Of a stretch of DNA of 64,000 nucleotides, positions 36,218-46,877 are shown in pieces. Position 1 is the first letter of the stretch. Each line of letters opens with the position of its first letter. Location: the NCBI GenBank assembly GCA_003202005.1, contig QJJF01000002.1:124001-188000 (forward strand), written 5' to 3'. The translations under genes were made by a program, and so were the position numbers. The notes beneath the pieces were generated by a model. That model was not told where the DNA came from and searched no databases. It was given only the letters and a program-made list of their open reading frames with translations. Source of the stretch: Williamsia faeni (GTDB lineage Bacteria; Actinomycetota; Actinomycetes; Mycobacteriales; Mycobacteriaceae).

Positions 36218-37387
36218 GTGACCACACGCGTTCTCATCCTCGGCAGCACCGGATCGATCGGCACCCAGGCATTGGAAGTGATAGCCGACAACCGTGACCG
36301 CTTCACGGTGGTGGGCCTCGGTGCCGGTGGGGGAAATGTGGATCTGCTCGCCAAGCAGATCGTCGACCTCGGCTTGCCCGGCTCGGCCGTGGCGGTGGCC
36401 GATACCGGCAAGGCGGACAAGGTTGCCGCGATGGCCGGTGTCGACGGTATTCGCAGTGGACCCGATGCCATGTGCGAGTTGATCGAGAACGTCGAGGCCG
36501 ATGTCGTTCTCAACGCGGTGGTGGGTTCGCTGGGACTGCGACCGACTCTGGCAGCGCTGGCGTCGGGGGCACGGCTGGCATTGGCCAACAAGGAGTCGCT
36601 CGTCGCCGGTGGCGCCCTGGTGCTGGCGGCGGCGGCCCCGGGGCAGATCGTCGCGGTCGACTCCGAACATTCGGCCATCGCGCAGTGCCTACGCGGTGGT
36701 ACCGCAGAGGAAGTCGACCGACTGGTCCTGACGGCATCCGGTGGACCGTTCTATGGCTGGGACGCAGCACAATTGACCGATGTGACGCCGGAGCAGGCGG
36801 GCAAACACCCGACGTGGTCGATGGGTCCGATGATCACGCTCAACTCGGCAACGCTGGTGAACAAGGCTCTCGAGGTGATCGAGGCGCACCTGTTGTTCGG
36901 TGTTCCGTACGACCGCATCGACGTGACCGTGCACCGGCAATCGATCGTGCACTCGATGGTGACTTTCATCGACGGGGCCACCATCGCCAAGGCCTCGCCG
37001 CCCTCGATGAAGCTGCCGATCGCGCTGGCGCTGGGGTGGCCCGACCGGATCGCGGGGGCATCGCTCGCCTGTGATTTCGGTCAGGCGAGTACGTGGACCT
37101 TTGCGCCCGTCGACAACGCGGTGTTCCCGGCGATCGATCTCGCCCGCGAGGCGGGAACCCGGGGCGGATGCCTCACGGCGGTCTTCAACGCCGCCAACGA
37201 GGCCGCAGCCGATGGCTTCTTCGCCGGTGAGATCACCTTCCCGCGGATCGTCGGGATCGTGGGGGAGGTGCTCGGCGGTGCAGATCAGTGGTCTGCCGAC
37301 CCAGGTACGGTGGATGAGGTCCTGGCGGCCGACGCCTGGGCGCGGGAACGTGCCCGCGCACTTGTCGCCTGCGCACGTCGCCAATAG
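36218..37387 (+). CDS. dxr: 1-deoxy-D-xylulose 5-phosphate reductoisomerase
   Basis: Second enzyme of the MEP isoprenoid pathway, NADPH dependent and the target of fosmidomycin. '[16 protein letters not shown]' binds NADPH; '[11 protein letters not shown]' and '[12 protein letters not shown]' hold the metal and substrate residues. The 389-residue length is normal. GTG 36218 overlaps its own GGGGAGG ribosome site. It begins the dxr-rip1-ispG operon, the same order as Rv2870c-Rv2868c. Confidence 0.97.
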   Translation: MTTRVLILGSTGSIGTQALEVIADNRDRFTVVGLGAGGGNVDLLAKQIVDLGLPGSAVAVADTGKADKVAAMAGVDGIRSGPDAMCELIENVEADVVLNAVVGSLGLRPTLAALASGARLALANKESLVAGGALVLAAAAPGQIVAVDSEHSAIAQCLRGGTAEEVDRLVLTASGGPFYGWDAAQLTDVTPEQAGKHPTWSMGPMITLNSATLVNKALEVIEAHLLFGVPYDRIDVTVHRQSIVHSMVTFIDGATIAKASPPSMKLPIALALGWPDRIAGASLACDFGQASTWTFAPVDNAVFPAIDLAREAGTRGGCLTAVFNAANEAAADGFFAGEITFPRIVGIVGEVLGGADQWSADPGTVDEVLAADAWARERARALVACARRQ

Positions 37388-37410
37388 TTCTAGAAGGGTA
37401 AGTACGACCG

Positions 37411-38616
37411 ATGATGTTTGTGTTGGGCGTGGTGCTCTTTGCCCTCGGTTTGCTGGCCTCGATCTCCTGGCATGAGTGCGGCCACATGTGGGCCGCGCAG
37501 CGAACCGGAATGAAGGTTCGCCGCTATTTTGTCGGCTTCGGTCCGACGCTGTGGTCGACTCGCAAAGGCGAGACCGAGTACGGCCTGAAAGCGGTCCCGC
37601 TCGGCGGATTCTGCGACATCGCAGGCATGACCACGCACGACGTCATTGCACCGGAGGACGAATCACGGGCGATGTTCCGGCAGAAACCGTGGAAGCGGAT
37701 CGTGGTGCTCGTCGCCGGACCATCGATGAATCTCATCCTCGGATTCGTGCTCATCGTGATCATGGCGATCGGATGGGGTCTGCCGAGTCTGAACGAGACG
37801 TTGCCCGCGAAGGTGGGATCGTTGTCGTGTGTGGGGACGACCATCAACAACAACGAACTCGCATCCTGCTCGGGCGAAGGCCCGGCGCAGCAGGCCGGCC
37901 TGCAGATCGGCGACACCGTGGTCGCTGCCAACGGGGAGAAGATCAGCAGCACCAGCGAACTGAGCACGGTGTTGCGGGCGGGAACGGCCCCGGTCACCCT
38001 GACCGTCGAGCGAAGCGGTTCCGAGCGTGAGGTCATCGTCACACCGCAAAAGGTGACCGTGACCGGCACCGACGAGCAGGGCGCGCCGGTCACCAAAGAA
38101 ATCGGCATGGTCGGTATCGGCTATGACACCGGTTGGCAGAACCCCTCGGTCCTCGGGGCGGTCCCCGCCGCCGCCGGATTCACCGGCGACCTCATGGTGC
38201 GCACCTGGGAATCGCTGATCTCACTGCCCTCGAAGATCAGCGATCTGTGGACATCGGTCACCGGCGGAGAACGCGCAGCGGACACCCCGGTGAGCGTTGT
38301 CGGTGCCTCGGTCATCGGAGGAGACGCGGCCGATCACGGTGTGTGGTGGTTCTTCATCTTCCTGTTGGCAAGCATCAACTTCTTCCTGGCACTGTTCAAT
38401 TTGGTGCCACTACTACCCTTGGATGGTGGGCACATGGCAATCGTGGGCTACGAGAAGGTGCGCAACACGTTGCGCGGCTCCCGTGGCCTGGCCGCCGGAC
38501 CGCCCGTCGACTACATGAAACTGATGCCGATCACATATGTCGTACTGGCGATCATGGGCGGATACATGGCCCTGACGCTCACCGCGGACATCGTGAACCC
38601 GATCAAGGCGTTCTAA
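37411..38616 (+). CDS. rip1: Site-2 intramembrane protease Rip1
   Basis: Zinc protease that cuts anti-sigma factors within the membrane. The active site HExxH is H21-E22-H25 in '[11 protein letters not shown]', and the third ligand is in '[11 protein letters not shown]'. A PDZ domain lies at about 145-215 ('[20 protein letters not shown]'). There are four membrane helices. Rip1 in M. tuberculosis controls several extracytoplasmic sigma factor pathways and envelope lipids. ATG 37411 with AAGGGTAAG upstream; 401 residues. Confidence 0.95.
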   Translation: MMFVLGVVLFALGLLASISWHECGHMWAAQRTGMKVRRYFVGFGPTLWSTRKGETEYGLKAVPLGGFCDIAGMTTHDVIAPEDESRAMFRQKPWKRIVVLVAGPSMNLILGFVLIVIMAIGWGLPSLNETLPAKVGSLSCVGTTINNNELASCSGEGPAQQAGLQIGDTVVAANGEKISSTSELSTVLRAGTAPVTLTVERSGSEREVIVTPQKVTVTGTDEQGAPVTKEIGMVGIGYDTGWQNPSVLGAVPAAAGFTGDLMVRTWESLISLPSKISDLWTSVTGGERAADTPVSVVGASVIGGDAADHGVWWFFIFLLASINFFLALFNLVPLLPLDGGHMAIVGYEKVRNTLRGSRGLAAGPPVDYMKLMPITYVVLAIMGGYMALTLTADIVNPIKAF

Positions 38617-38668
38617 AAACCAAGGCGTTCCAACAAGCAGCCAACCGCAGAGATCAGGAAGTGACTCG

Positions 38669-39832
38669 ATGAGTGCAGACGCAACCGCAATCGGTCTGGG
38701 GATGCCGTCCGCGCCGCCACCGGTCCTTGCGCCGCGCCGCAAGACCCGCCAACTCCAGGTCGGTTCGGTACCGGTGGGCAGCGATCACCCGGTGTCGGTC
38801 CAGTCGATGACCACCACCAAGACCCACGACGTGAACGCGACGCTCCAGCAGATCGCGGAACTGACCGCCGCGGGCTGCGACATCGTCCGGGTGGCCTGCC
38901 CTCGCCCCGAGGACGCCGAAGCGCTTCCCGCGATCGCCAAGAAGTCGCAGATCCCGGTCATCGCCGACATTCACTTCCAGCCGAAGTACATCTTCGCCGC
39001 GATCGACGCCGGATGTGCGGCCGTCCGGGTCAATCCCGGCAACATCAAGGAGTTCGACGGACGGGTCAAAGAGGTCGCCAAGGCGGCCGGTGACGCCGGC
39101 ATCCCCATCCGGATCGGGGTGAACGCGGGCTCGCTCGATCCGCGACTCCTCAAGAAGTACGGCAAGGCGACCCCCGAGGCGCTGGTGGAGTCGGCATTGT
39201 GGGAGGCGGGCCTGTTCGAGGAGCACGGGTTCGGCGACATCAAGATCTCGGTCAAACACAACGACCCGGTGATCATGGTCGAGGCGTACCGGCAACTCGC
39301 GGCCGCTTGTGACTACCCGCTTCACCTCGGTGTGACCGAGGCCGGACCGGCTTTCCAGGGCACGATCAAATCGGCCGTCGCATTCGGTGCGCTGCTGGCG
39401 GAGGGTATCGGCGACACCATCCGCGTCTCGCTGTCCGCCCCGCCGATCGAAGAGATCAAGGTCGGCAACCAGATCCTGCAATCGCTGAACCTGCGGCCCC
39501 GCAAACTCGAGATCGTGTCCTGCCCGTCCTGCGGTCGTGCCCAGGTCGACGTCTACAAACTCGCCGAAGAGGTGAGTGCCGGACTCGAGGGTATGGAGAT
39601 CCCGCTGCGCGTGGCCGTGATGGGTTGCGTGGTCAACGGACCGGGCGAGGCCCGCGAAGCCGACCTCGGGGTCGCCTCGGGCAACGGCCGGGGCCAGATC
39701 TTCGTCAAGGGCGAGGTCATCAAGACCGTCCCCGAGGCACAGATCGTGGAGACACTCATCGAAGAGGCGATGCGCATCGCCGAAGCCGCCGGCGAATCGG
39801 AATCCGGCGAACCGATTGTCACGGTGAGCTGA
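38669..39832 (+). CDS. ispG: 4-hydroxy-3-methylbut-2-en-1-yl diphosphate synthase
   Basis: Iron-sulfur enzyme of the MEP pathway. Cluster ligands are the cysteines in '[13 protein letters not shown]' and '[12 protein letters not shown]'. The TIM barrel begins with '[19 protein letters not shown]'. The 387-residue length matches the two-domain bacterial form. Placed after dxr and rip1, as in mycobacteria. Confidence 0.97.
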   Translation: MSADATAIGLGMPSAPPPVLAPRRKTRQLQVGSVPVGSDHPVSVQSMTTTKTHDVNATLQQIAELTAAGCDIVRVACPRPEDAEALPAIAKKSQIPVIADIHFQPKYIFAAIDAGCAAVRVNPGNIKEFDGRVKEVAKAAGDAGIPIRIGVNAGSLDPRLLKKYGKATPEALVESALWEAGLFEEHGFGDIKISVKHNDPVIMVEAYRQLAAACDYPLHLGVTEAGPAFQGTIKSAVAFGALLAEGIGDTIRVSLSAPPIEEIKVGNQILQSLNLRPRKLEIVSCPSCGRAQVDVYKLAEEVSAGLEGMEIPLRVAVMGCVVNGPGEAREADLGVASGNGRGQIFVKGEVIKTVPEAQIVETLIEEAMRIAEAAGESESGEPIVTVS

Positions 39833-39900
39833 CCGCGATGGTTCCCGGCTGGCAGAATGGCGAGAGAACGTAAAAGTCTGCTACGACCCTGGGAGCCGCG

Positions 39901-40737
39901 GTGCTGAAGCTGTTGGGTGACCGTCCGCTGGGTGAGCGGGACTACTACGCGGTGACCCATGCCCTGGCACAGGATCCGGTTGCCTCCTGCATGGTTGCCG
40001 CCCGGGTCGAAGACCACGGTATCCACCCCAGATCTCTCGGTGGCGAGCTGTGGAGCAACGATCAGCCGATGTCGTCGCTCTGTTTCTCCGGCGCCAATCT
40101 GGTGCCGCTGTTCGGAACTCAGGACGATGTCCGCATCTTTGCCGAACGCGCGGTCCGGAATCCGCGGGCCTGCTCGTCGATCGTGGGTCCGTCCGAACTG
40201 GTGATGCCATTGTGGGAGTACACCAGCGAACACTGGGGCCCGGCGCGTGAAATCCGGTGCAGCCAGCCACTGTTGGCAATGGCCGCAGAACCGGTGATCG
40301 CCGGTGATCCGCAAGTCCGACGCGTCCGCCTCGACGAGATCGACGCCTACCTGCCGGCCGCGGTGGAGATGTTCATCGGTGAGGTCGGGGTCGATCCCTG
40401 TGCCGGCGACGGTGGGCGTTCGTACCGCCGCCGGATCGCCGGACTGATCAACGCCGGTCGGGCGTATGCGCGGTTCGAGAACGGCGAGGTGGTGTTCAAG
40501 GCAGAGATCGGCGCGCTCTCCCGCAGTGTCGGCCAGATCCAGGGTGTCTGGGTGTCCCCGGACAAGCGCGGCCTCGGACTCGGGGCGTCCGGTACCGCGA
40601 CGGTGGTCGAGGCGATCGTCGCCGGTGGCCGAACCGCCAGCCTGTACGTCAATTCGTTCAATATCGCTGCCCGCGAGGCCTATCGGCGCGTCGGCATGCA
40701 CGAGGTCGGCACCTTCGCCACCGTTCTGGTCGACTGA
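39901..40737 (+). CDS. GNAT acetyltransferase with N-terminal DUF4081
   Basis: Protein of 278 residues, counterpart of Rv2867c. The N-terminal half (DUF4081-like) is a degenerate acetyltransferase fold with 'GANLVPLFGTQ'; the C-terminal half is a standard GNAT domain with acetyl-CoA loop 'VWVSPDKRGLGLGASGTA' and 'NSFNIAAREAYRRVGMHEVG'. The substrate is unknown. GTG 39901. It lies between ispG and a penicillin-binding lipoprotein gene, as in M. tuberculosis. Confidence 0.9.
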   Translation: MLKLLGDRPLGERDYYAVTHALAQDPVASCMVAARVEDHGIHPRSLGGELWSNDQPMSSLCFSGANLVPLFGTQDDVRIFAERAVRNPRACSSIVGPSELVMPLWEYTSEHWGPAREIRCSQPLLAMAAEPVIAGDPQVRRVRLDEIDAYLPAAVEMFIGEVGVDPCAGDGGRSYRRRIAGLINAGRAYARFENGEVVFKAEIGALSRSVGQIQGVWVSPDKRGLGLGASGTATVVEAIVAGGRTASLYVNSFNIAAREAYRRVGMHEVGTFATVLVD

Positions 40738-40795
40738 CCTCGGATTTTCCTGCGTGGCAACCGGGTTCGGGTGCCGTTCGCAAATAGCATGACCG

Positions 40796-42616
40796 GTGAT
40801 GATTCGTATCGCCGGCCGCCGGCAGATCAAGGTGTTTGTGGTTGTTGTCACCACACTCGCCTTGTCGGCAACCGCTCTGGCCTGTTCAGCAGATGACAAC
40901 GGCCCCGGCGCGGCCGCGCAACGGTTCCTGAACGCTTTCGCCGACAACGACCCCGAGCGGGCGGGTCAAGCGACCGACCGCCCTGATCCCGCCGCAGCTG
41001 CGGTGACGGCCACCTGGGACGGCCTGCGGGCGACAGACATGTCGGCGGACACCGGACAGGTGAAGATCACCGGCGACACCGCGACGGTCAGTGCCGACTA
41101 CACGTGGGAGCTCCCCGGCGAGGACAGCTGGGAATACACGGCGACGTTGCAGATGTCCCGGAACGACACCGGGTGGGTGGTTCGCTGGGTGCCCACCGCC
41201 ATTCATCCGCAGCTCGGTGGCACCCAGACGATGTCGTTGCGGACCCTGACACCAGACCGCGCCCCGGTGCGCGAGAGCGACGGAACCAACGTTCTGGTGC
41301 CGGGCACGGTCCTGAACATCCAGTTCGACGCGGCCGTGGCCGCACAGTCAGGCGAGGTGGCCTCGACTGCCGGCGCCCTGGCCGACGCGTTGCAAAGGTT
41401 TGAGCCCGACATGTCGGCGCAGGTGATCGCCGAGCAGGCAACCGGACACAGCGGGACGTACTCGGTGATCATCCTGAGTGAACGCGACTACGACCTGGTG
41501 CGGGATCGTCTGGCCGGGCTGCCCGGTGTCAGCGCCGTGGAGCAGTCGGATCTGGTGGCCCCGGATCCGGACTTCGCGCCGGCGTTGCTCGCGCAGGTCA
41601 AAAAAGAGGTCTCCAAGGACCTCGATGGCAAGGCAGGTTGGCAGGTGGTGGCGGTCAATCCCAACGGCGCCGACGCCGGGGTCCTGGCGCAGACGCCCCC
41701 TGATCCGGCCCCGGCCGTCGAGATCAGTCTGTCGCGCCAGGTGCAGGAAGCCGCACAGCGAGCGGTCAACACCCGCAATGATTTTCAGGTGGCGATGGTT
41801 GTCATCCAACCATCCACCGGCCGGATTCTCGCGGTGGCACAGAACAAGTTGGCCGACAAAGACGGACAGATCGCGACGATCGGCCTGTATCCGCCGGGTT
41901 CGACGTTCAAGATGGTGACGTCGGTGGCCGCGATGGAGACCGGCCTGGCGACACCCTCGACGATGGTCGGTTGCCCGGGCGAGATCACGATCGGTGAACG
42001 AAGCGTGCCCAACTACAACGGCTTCGCGCTGGGTGTCGTGCCGATGCAGACCGCATTCGCACGGTCATGCAACACCACCTTTGCGAAACTCGCCAGCCAG
42101 ATGGGGCCCTCCGACCTCACGCGTGCGGCGGCGTCGATGGGGATCGGACCGGAGTATTCCGTGGTGGGGCTACCCCTCGATTCCGGGTCGGTGCCGATCG
42201 CGCCGGAACTGGTACAACGGACCGAAGACGGTTTCGGTCAGGGCAAGGTGCTCACCAGCCCGTTCGGATTGGCCATGGTGGCCGCGACGGTGGCCCACGG
42301 CTCGACACCGGTTCCCCAGCTGATCCTGGGCCGCGAAACCACCATCGCCGGACCACATCCGGCGGCAGACGTGGGCGCGATCAACGGGATCCGCCCCATG
42401 ATGCGTGAGGTGATCGCATCCGGAACCGCCCTTCGGATGGCAGATCTAGGGGTCGTCTACGGCAAGACCGGTGAGGCCGAGGTCGACGGTGGATCGCACG
42501 CCTGGTTCGCCGGATACCGCGGTGACCTGGCATTTGCGACGCTGGTGGTCCTCGGTGGCAGTTCCGACAACGCGGTGGCCGTCACCCATCAGATGTTGGC
42601 CGCGCTGCCGGAATGA
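40796..42616 (+). CDS. Penicillin-binding lipoprotein (class B transpeptidase)
   Basis: Exported D,D-transpeptidase for peptidoglycan crosslinking, counterpart of Rv2864c. An uncleaved or lipoprotein-type signal leads to a candidate lipid cysteine C30 (ALAC, an imperfect lipobox). Residues 35-145 form an NTF2-like MecA_N domain, 150-300 a dimerisation domain, and 330-606 the transpeptidase with S369-x-x-K372 in 'PPGSTFKMVTS', SxN in 'FARSCNTTF' and KTG in 'VYGKTGEAEVD'. The start is GTG 40796 or ATG 40799. A small hairpin follows the gene. Confidence 0.93.
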   Translation: MMIRIAGRRQIKVFVVVVTTLALSATALACSADDNGPGAAAQRFLNAFADNDPERAGQATDRPDPAAAAVTATWDGLRATDMSADTGQVKITGDTATVSADYTWELPGEDSWEYTATLQMSRNDTGWVVRWVPTAIHPQLGGTQTMSLRTLTPDRAPVRESDGTNVLVPGTVLNIQFDAAVAAQSGEVASTAGALADALQRFEPDMSAQVIAEQATGHSGTYSVIILSERDYDLVRDRLAGLPGVSAVEQSDLVAPDPDFAPALLAQVKKEVSKDLDGKAGWQVVAVNPNGADAGVLAQTPPDPAPAVEISLSRQVQEAAQRAVNTRNDFQVAMVVIQPSTGRILAVAQNKLADKDGQIATIGLYPPGSTFKMVTSVAAMETGLATPSTMVGCPGEITIGERSVPNYNGFALGVVPMQTAFARSCNTTFAKLASQMGPSDLTRAAASMGIGPEYSVVGLPLDSGSVPIAPELVQRTEDGFGQGKVLTSPFGLAMVAATVAHGSTPVPQLILGRETTIAGPHPAADVGAINGIRPMMREVIASGTALRMADLGVVYGKTGEAEVDGGSHAWFAGYRGDLAFATLVVLGGSSDNAVAVTHQMLAALPE

Positions 42617-42726
42617 CGCAGCGCTGCGTAGCGCTGGCGTTCTAAAAGACACCCTGCCTATAATTTCCTCGATTGCTGACTATTGCGGATTCGGTCGTCG
42701 GTGGAACCGCAGCCGGATTACCGGCG

Positions 42727-43474
42727 TCAGATCATGACCCGGGTCGGCGGGGCACTAGAGGGGAGTACCCCGCCGGCCCGGGTGACCTGCGGTCGGGGAA
42801 TGCGATCTGTCGGGCAGAACCACCAATTGACCCGGTGTCGGGATGAGTCCACGTCAACACCGATGGTCGTAGATCCTCGACAAAGCTCAGGGGTCATCAC
42901 GGATTCGGTCGGCCCGGTGGCCACCATCTGCCCGGCCTTCATCAGGATCACCCGATTCGCATATGCCGCCGCGAGCGAAAGATCATGGACGACCATGAGA
43001 ACTGCCGCACCGGCGGCCCGGCGCTTGGCCAGCAGCGCCAGCACGCATTCCTGATGGTGGATGTCCAGCGCCGCCGTCGGTTCGTCGAGCATCAGGATGC
43101 CGGCGTGCTGCGCCAGTGCCCGGGCCAGCGAGACCCGGGCCTGTTGCCCACCGGATAGTTGACTGAACGGCCGGTCCCGAATCTCGAGCAGGTCGCACTC
43201 GGCCATCGACTCTTCGGTGATCGCCGCGGACTGTGCCGCCTGCGGAGTTCGGCTCCAGGGATAGCGGCCTATCTCGACCACTTCGTGGACCGGGAACGGG
43301 ATGTCGGTCCGCCCCGATTGGGTGACAAGGGCGCGCCGGCGGGCCGGCTCCAGCGCGCCGATGGAGGTGAGGTCGGTGCCGTCGAAACTCACGGTTCCCG
43401 AAGTCAACGGTCGCAGTCCGCTGAGTCCGGACAGTAGCGTCGATTTGCCGCAGCCGTTGGGGCCGCACGGTCAT
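42727..43474 (-). pseudogene. Truncated iron/heme ABC transporter ATPase (HmuV/FecE-like)
   Basis: Remnant of an ABC ATPase for heme or ferric siderophores. The frame from 43470 reads '[11 protein letters not shown]' (Walker A), then Q-loop 'ALVTQSGRTDIPFPV', signature 'FSQLSGGQQARVSLARALAQ' and Walker B 'ILMLDEPTAALD'. A TGA stop sits two codons before GPNG and the roughly 35 residues that normally precede Walker A are absent. A well-formed ribosome site and ATG (GAGAGGAG, ATG 43474) remain but open another frame (MTVRPQRL). This looks like a deletion of the 5' part fusing the old start to the P-loop out of frame. No permease or binding-protein gene is adjacent. Confidence 0.8.
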
Positions 43475-43497
43475 AACCACTCCTCTCACAGATCATG

Positions 43498-43516
43498 TGA
43501 GCCTAGCCTTACTTCC
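43498..43516 (-). promoter_or_regulatory. Candidate IdeR/DmdR iron box before the truncated ATPase
   Basis: On the minus strand the 19 bases GGAAGTAAGGCTAGGCTCA match 12 of 19 positions of the IdeR consensus TTAGGTTAGGCTAACCTAA, including an unbroken AGGCTA core. It lies about 25 bp before the ATG of the ABC ATPase remnant, so the gene was probably iron-repressed. Confidence 0.5.
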
Positions 43517-43568
43517 GATTTTGCAACCTCAGGCCAAGAGCCGGCCGCCTCGGGCTAGGCTGGTGCGC

Positions 43569-44432
43569 ATGCCAGTTCGTGCCGCCCTCGCCCCCGGAAA
43601 GATCTCACCGACGATGTCGGTCCCCAGCAAGATCGCTCGTCCCGAGTATGTGTGGAAATCCACCGCCAATGAAGGCCATGAACCGTGGGTGCAGACCCCG
43701 GAGACAATCGAGAAGATGCGGCTGGCGTCGAAGATCGCCGCCAATGCGCTCGCCGAGGCAGGCCGGGCCGTGGCCCCCGGTGTCACCACCGATGAACTCG
43801 ACCGCGTGGCACACGAGTACATGATCGATCACGGCGCGTACCCGTCGACCCTGGGCTACAAGGGCTTTCCCAAATCGTGCTGCACCTCGCTCAACGAGGT
43901 GATCTGCCACGGCATCCCGGACTCGACGGTGATCGAGGACGGCGACATCGTGAACATCGATGTGACGGCCTACATCGACGGCGTGCACGGCGACACCAAT
44001 GCGACGTTCCTGGCCGGCGATGTTGCGCCCGAGGTCGTCGACCTGGTGGAGCGCACGCGGGAGGCCACCGCCCGCGCGATCAAAGCCGTACGTCCCGGAC
44101 GCGAGCTGAACGTGATCGGCCGGGTCATCGAGTCGTACGCAAATCGGTTCGGCTACAACGTCGTCCGCGACTTCACCGGCCACGGGATCGGGGAGACATT
44201 CCACAACGGCCTGGTGATCCTGCATTACGACCAGCCGAACATCGACACCGTCATCGAGCCCGGCATGGTGTTCACCATCGAGCCGATGATCAATCTGGGT
44301 GCACTCGAATACAGCATCTGGGATGACGGCTGGACCGTCGTGACCGCCGACAAGAAGTGGACCGCCCAGTTCGAGCACACCCTGGTCGTGACCGACTCGG
44401 GAACCGAGATCCTGACCCTGCCGGACGCCTGA
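43569..44432 (+). CDS. map: Methionine aminopeptidase, type I
   Basis: Removes N-terminal methionine. Metal ligands: two aspartates in '[19 protein letters not shown]', histidine in '[10 protein letters not shown]', and glutamates in 'VFTIEPM' and 'QFEHTLVV'. The 40-residue N-terminal extension with proline-rich sequence is characteristic of the actinobacterial class (MapB type). ATG 43569 is the likely start; GTG 43563 is possible. cobQ follows after 3 bp. Confidence 0.96.
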   Translation: MPVRAALAPGKISPTMSVPSKIARPEYVWKSTANEGHEPWVQTPETIEKMRLASKIAANALAEAGRAVAPGVTTDELDRVAHEYMIDHGAYPSTLGYKGFPKSCCTSLNEVICHGIPDSTVIEDGDIVNIDVTAYIDGVHGDTNATFLAGDVAPEVVDLVERTREATARAIKAVRPGRELNVIGRVIESYANRFGYNVVRDFTGHGIGETFHNGLVILHYDQPNIDTVIEPGMVFTIEPMINLGALEYSIWDDGWTVVTADKKWTAQFEHTLVVTDSGTEILTLPDA

Positions 44433-44435
44433 TCG

Positions 44436-45971
44436 GTGCCGGACGCGCAATCGATCCGGGGCGCGCTCCTGGTCGCCGGAACGAGTTCTGATGCCGGTAA
44501 GAGCCTGATCGTGGCAGGTCTGTGCCGCGCCCTCCATCGACGTGGGGTGTCGGTGGCGCCGTTCAAGGCGCAGAACATGTCGAACAACTCGGCGGTCACG
44601 CTCGACGGCGGTGAGATCGGCCGGGCACAGGCCATGCAGGCCGTTGCCTGCGGACTGGCGCCGTCGGTCCGCTTCAACCCGGTGCTTCTCAAGCCCGGCA
44701 GCGACCGGCAGTCGCAGGTGGTGGTGCGAGGACACGTGGACGGAACCGTGGGCGCCGCCGACTATCACACCCGGCGCGCGGCGTTGGCACAGATCGTGGC
44801 CGACGAATTGGCTTCTCTGCGTACTGATTTCGACGTCGTGATCTGCGAGGGTGCGGGTTCGCCCGCCGAGATCAATCTGCGGCGTTCCGACATCGCCAAC
44901 ATGGGTCTGGCGCAGGCCGCCGATCTCCCGGTGGTGGTGGTCGGCGACATCGATCGCGGGGGAGTGCTGGCCCATCTACTCGGCACGGTGGCGTGCCTGA
45001 GTCCTTCGGATCAGGCCCGCATCTCCGGTTTTGTGATCAACAAGTTCCGCGGAGACCAATCGCTGCTCGAGCCGGGACTGGTGCAACTCGAACAACTCAC
45101 CGGCAGGCCCACGCTGGGGGTGGTGCCCTTTGCCGAGGGCCTATGGCTCGACGCGGAGGATTCCTTGGCGTCGGTCGTCGGTCACACCGTCGGCCGGGCG
45201 GCGGCGGCTCTGGGTAGCGAGCGCCTGTCGGTGGCCGCGATCAGGCTGCCCCGCATCTCGAATTCGACCGATGTCGAGGCGCTGGCCTGTGAACCGGGTG
45301 TTGATGTCCGGTGGGTCGACGACGCGGCAGCGGTGGCCTCGGCGGACCTTGCGGTGCTGCCCGGCAGCAAGGCCACGGTCTCGGATCTGGCGTGGCTGCG
45401 GTCGCGGGGCCTGGACGTCGCGTTGATCGCCCGGGCTGCCGCGGGGCGGCCGGTCCTCGGCGTCTGCGGGGGCTATCAGATGCTGGGACGCGAGATCGTC
45501 GACGATGTCGAGGCCGGGTCTGGCACGGTACCGGGTCTCGGTGTCCTCGATCTGCGAATCCGGTTCGAGACCGCCAAGGTCCTGCGGCAGGTTCGCGGCA
45601 ACGCATTCGGAAAACCCGTGCACGGGTACGAGATCCATCACGGCCGGGTCGTTGCCAACAATGATGCGTCGTTGCTGACCGACAACGACTTCGGTCCGGA
45701 GGGCAGTATCCGCGGTGCGGTTGTCGGGACGCACTGGCACGGGTTGCTGGCCTGCGACGAGTTCCGGCGGGACTACCTGGGGAACGTGGCCGCGCAGGCC
45801 GGACGGCCCGGATTCGTGGCCGGCCGGACCTCGTTCGACGCGGCCCGCATGGCGCAGCTCGATCTGATCGCCGATCTGGTCGAGACACACCTGGACTTCG
45901 GACGCGTGATGGAGATCATCGCACATGGGCCGACCGGCGGATTGCCGGTGATCACGACCGCGTTGACCTGA
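44436..45971 (+). CDS. cobQ: Cobyric acid synthase
   Basis: Amidates the b, d, e and g carboxylates of adenosylcobyrinic a,c-diamide using glutamine. An N-terminal dethiobiotin-synthetase-like domain ('[20 protein letters not shown]', '[16 protein letters not shown]') is joined to a C-terminal glutaminase domain with the nucleophile in '[15 protein letters not shown]' and histidine in '[11 protein letters not shown]'. Length 511. GTG 44436, 3 bp after map. It is separated from the cobO-cobB pair by about 8 kb. Confidence 0.96.
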   Translation: MPDAQSIRGALLVAGTSSDAGKSLIVAGLCRALHRRGVSVAPFKAQNMSNNSAVTLDGGEIGRAQAMQAVACGLAPSVRFNPVLLKPGSDRQSQVVVRGHVDGTVGAADYHTRRAALAQIVADELASLRTDFDVVICEGAGSPAEINLRRSDIANMGLAQAADLPVVVVGDIDRGGVLAHLLGTVACLSPSDQARISGFVINKFRGDQSLLEPGLVQLEQLTGRPTLGVVPFAEGLWLDAEDSLASVVGHTVGRAAAALGSERLSVAAIRLPRISNSTDVEALACEPGVDVRWVDDAAAVASADLAVLPGSKATVSDLAWLRSRGLDVALIARAAAGRPVLGVCGGYQMLGREIVDDVEAGSGTVPGLGVLDLRIRFETAKVLRQVRGNAFGKPVHGYEIHHGRVVANNDASLLTDNDFGPEGSIRGAVVGTHWHGLLACDEFRRDYLGNVAAQAGRPGFVAGRTSFDAARMAQLDLIADLVETHLDFGRVMEIIAHGPTGGLPVITTALT

Positions 45972-46048
45972 TCCACGCGCCGGTGGCACCGGACGGATAT
46001 GGGGCCGGGTTCACCCGCAGCGCGGTCATCGGCACGTAGGCTGACGCG

Positions 46049-46873
46049 GTGAGCATCGAACACCGCAGCATCACTGTGGGCGACCTGGAATTCGACGTCC
46101 GGATCGGTGGCCCCGACAACGGACCCGCCGTCCTCCTGTTGCACGGATTCCCGACCACCGGAGCCTGTTTCGATCAGGTCGTCGAACGGTTGCACGAATC
46201 CGGCCTCCGGACGATCGTTCCTGATCAGCGTGGATACAGCGCCGGGGCTCGGCCCGAGGGTGCCGAGAACTACGTGCTCGAACATCTCGTTTCCGACGCG
46301 ATCGGCATCCTCGACACCCTGGGTGTCGGCTACACGATGGTGGTCGGCCACGACTTCGGGTCGCTGGTCGCCTGGCATCTGACCGCCAAGCATCCACAGC
46401 GGGTCACCGGACTGGTGGCGATCAGCGTCGGCCATCCGTCGGCCATGGCGGCGTCGCTGGCCTCCAACGGCGATCAACGCGAAAGGTCGTCGTACATCCT
46501 CGACTTCGTCAAGCCCGGCTCCGAGGACGCGATGCTCGCGGACGACGCGAAGTATCTGCGCGACCTCGTGCCCGACGACAGTGTTTTGCCCCTCACCGAA
46601 CGACCGGCGCTGACCGCAGCGCTGAACTGGTATCGCGCCAACATGACCGGCGACGTCAAATCCCATCTCGCCTGCGGGCCGATCGAGGCGCCGACCACGG
46701 TGCTCTGGGGCGACAGTGATCCGGCACTCGGACGCGAGCAGGCGGAGGCCAGCGGGCGATTCGTCTACTCCGACTTCCGTTTCTCGGCACTCGAAGGTGT
46801 TGATCACTGGATCCCGCAGAACGCTCCCGCTGCCGTTGCCAGCGAGATCGCGCTGCGGTCGTCCGTGTGGTGA
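46049..46873 (+). CDS. Epoxide-hydrolase-like alpha/beta hydrolase
   Basis: Protein of 274 residues with an alpha/beta hydrolase fold. Oxyanion motif 'LLLHGFPTTGACFDQV', nucleophile Asp (not Ser) in 'VVGHDFGSLVAW', and histidine in 'EGVDHWIPQ'. An aspartate nucleophile points to epoxide hydrolase or haloalkane dehalogenase chemistry; the tyrosine lid residues cannot be confirmed by eye. GTG 46049. It converges with mtr, 4 bp apart. Confidence 0.82.
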   Translation: MSIEHRSITVGDLEFDVRIGGPDNGPAVLLLHGFPTTGACFDQVVERLHESGLRTIVPDQRGYSAGARPEGAENYVLEHLVSDAIGILDTLGVGYTMVVGHDFGSLVAWHLTAKHPQRVTGLVAISVGHPSAMAASLASNGDQRERSSYILDFVKPGSEDAMLADDAKYLRDLVPDDSVLPLTERPALTAALNWYRANMTGDVKSHLACGPIEAPTTVLWGDSDPALGREQAEASGRFVYSDFRFSALEGVDHWIPQNAPAAVASEIALRSSVW

Positions 46874-46877
46874 ACCG

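Noticed and set aside
39553-40947. 464-codon minus-strand open frame
   Set aside because: Shadow of ispG and the GNAT gene in GC-rich DNA; no recognisable motif.
43605-44975. 456-codon minus-strand open frame
   Set aside because: Antisense to map and the start of cobQ; His/Asp/Arg-rich composition typical of a reverse-strand shadow.
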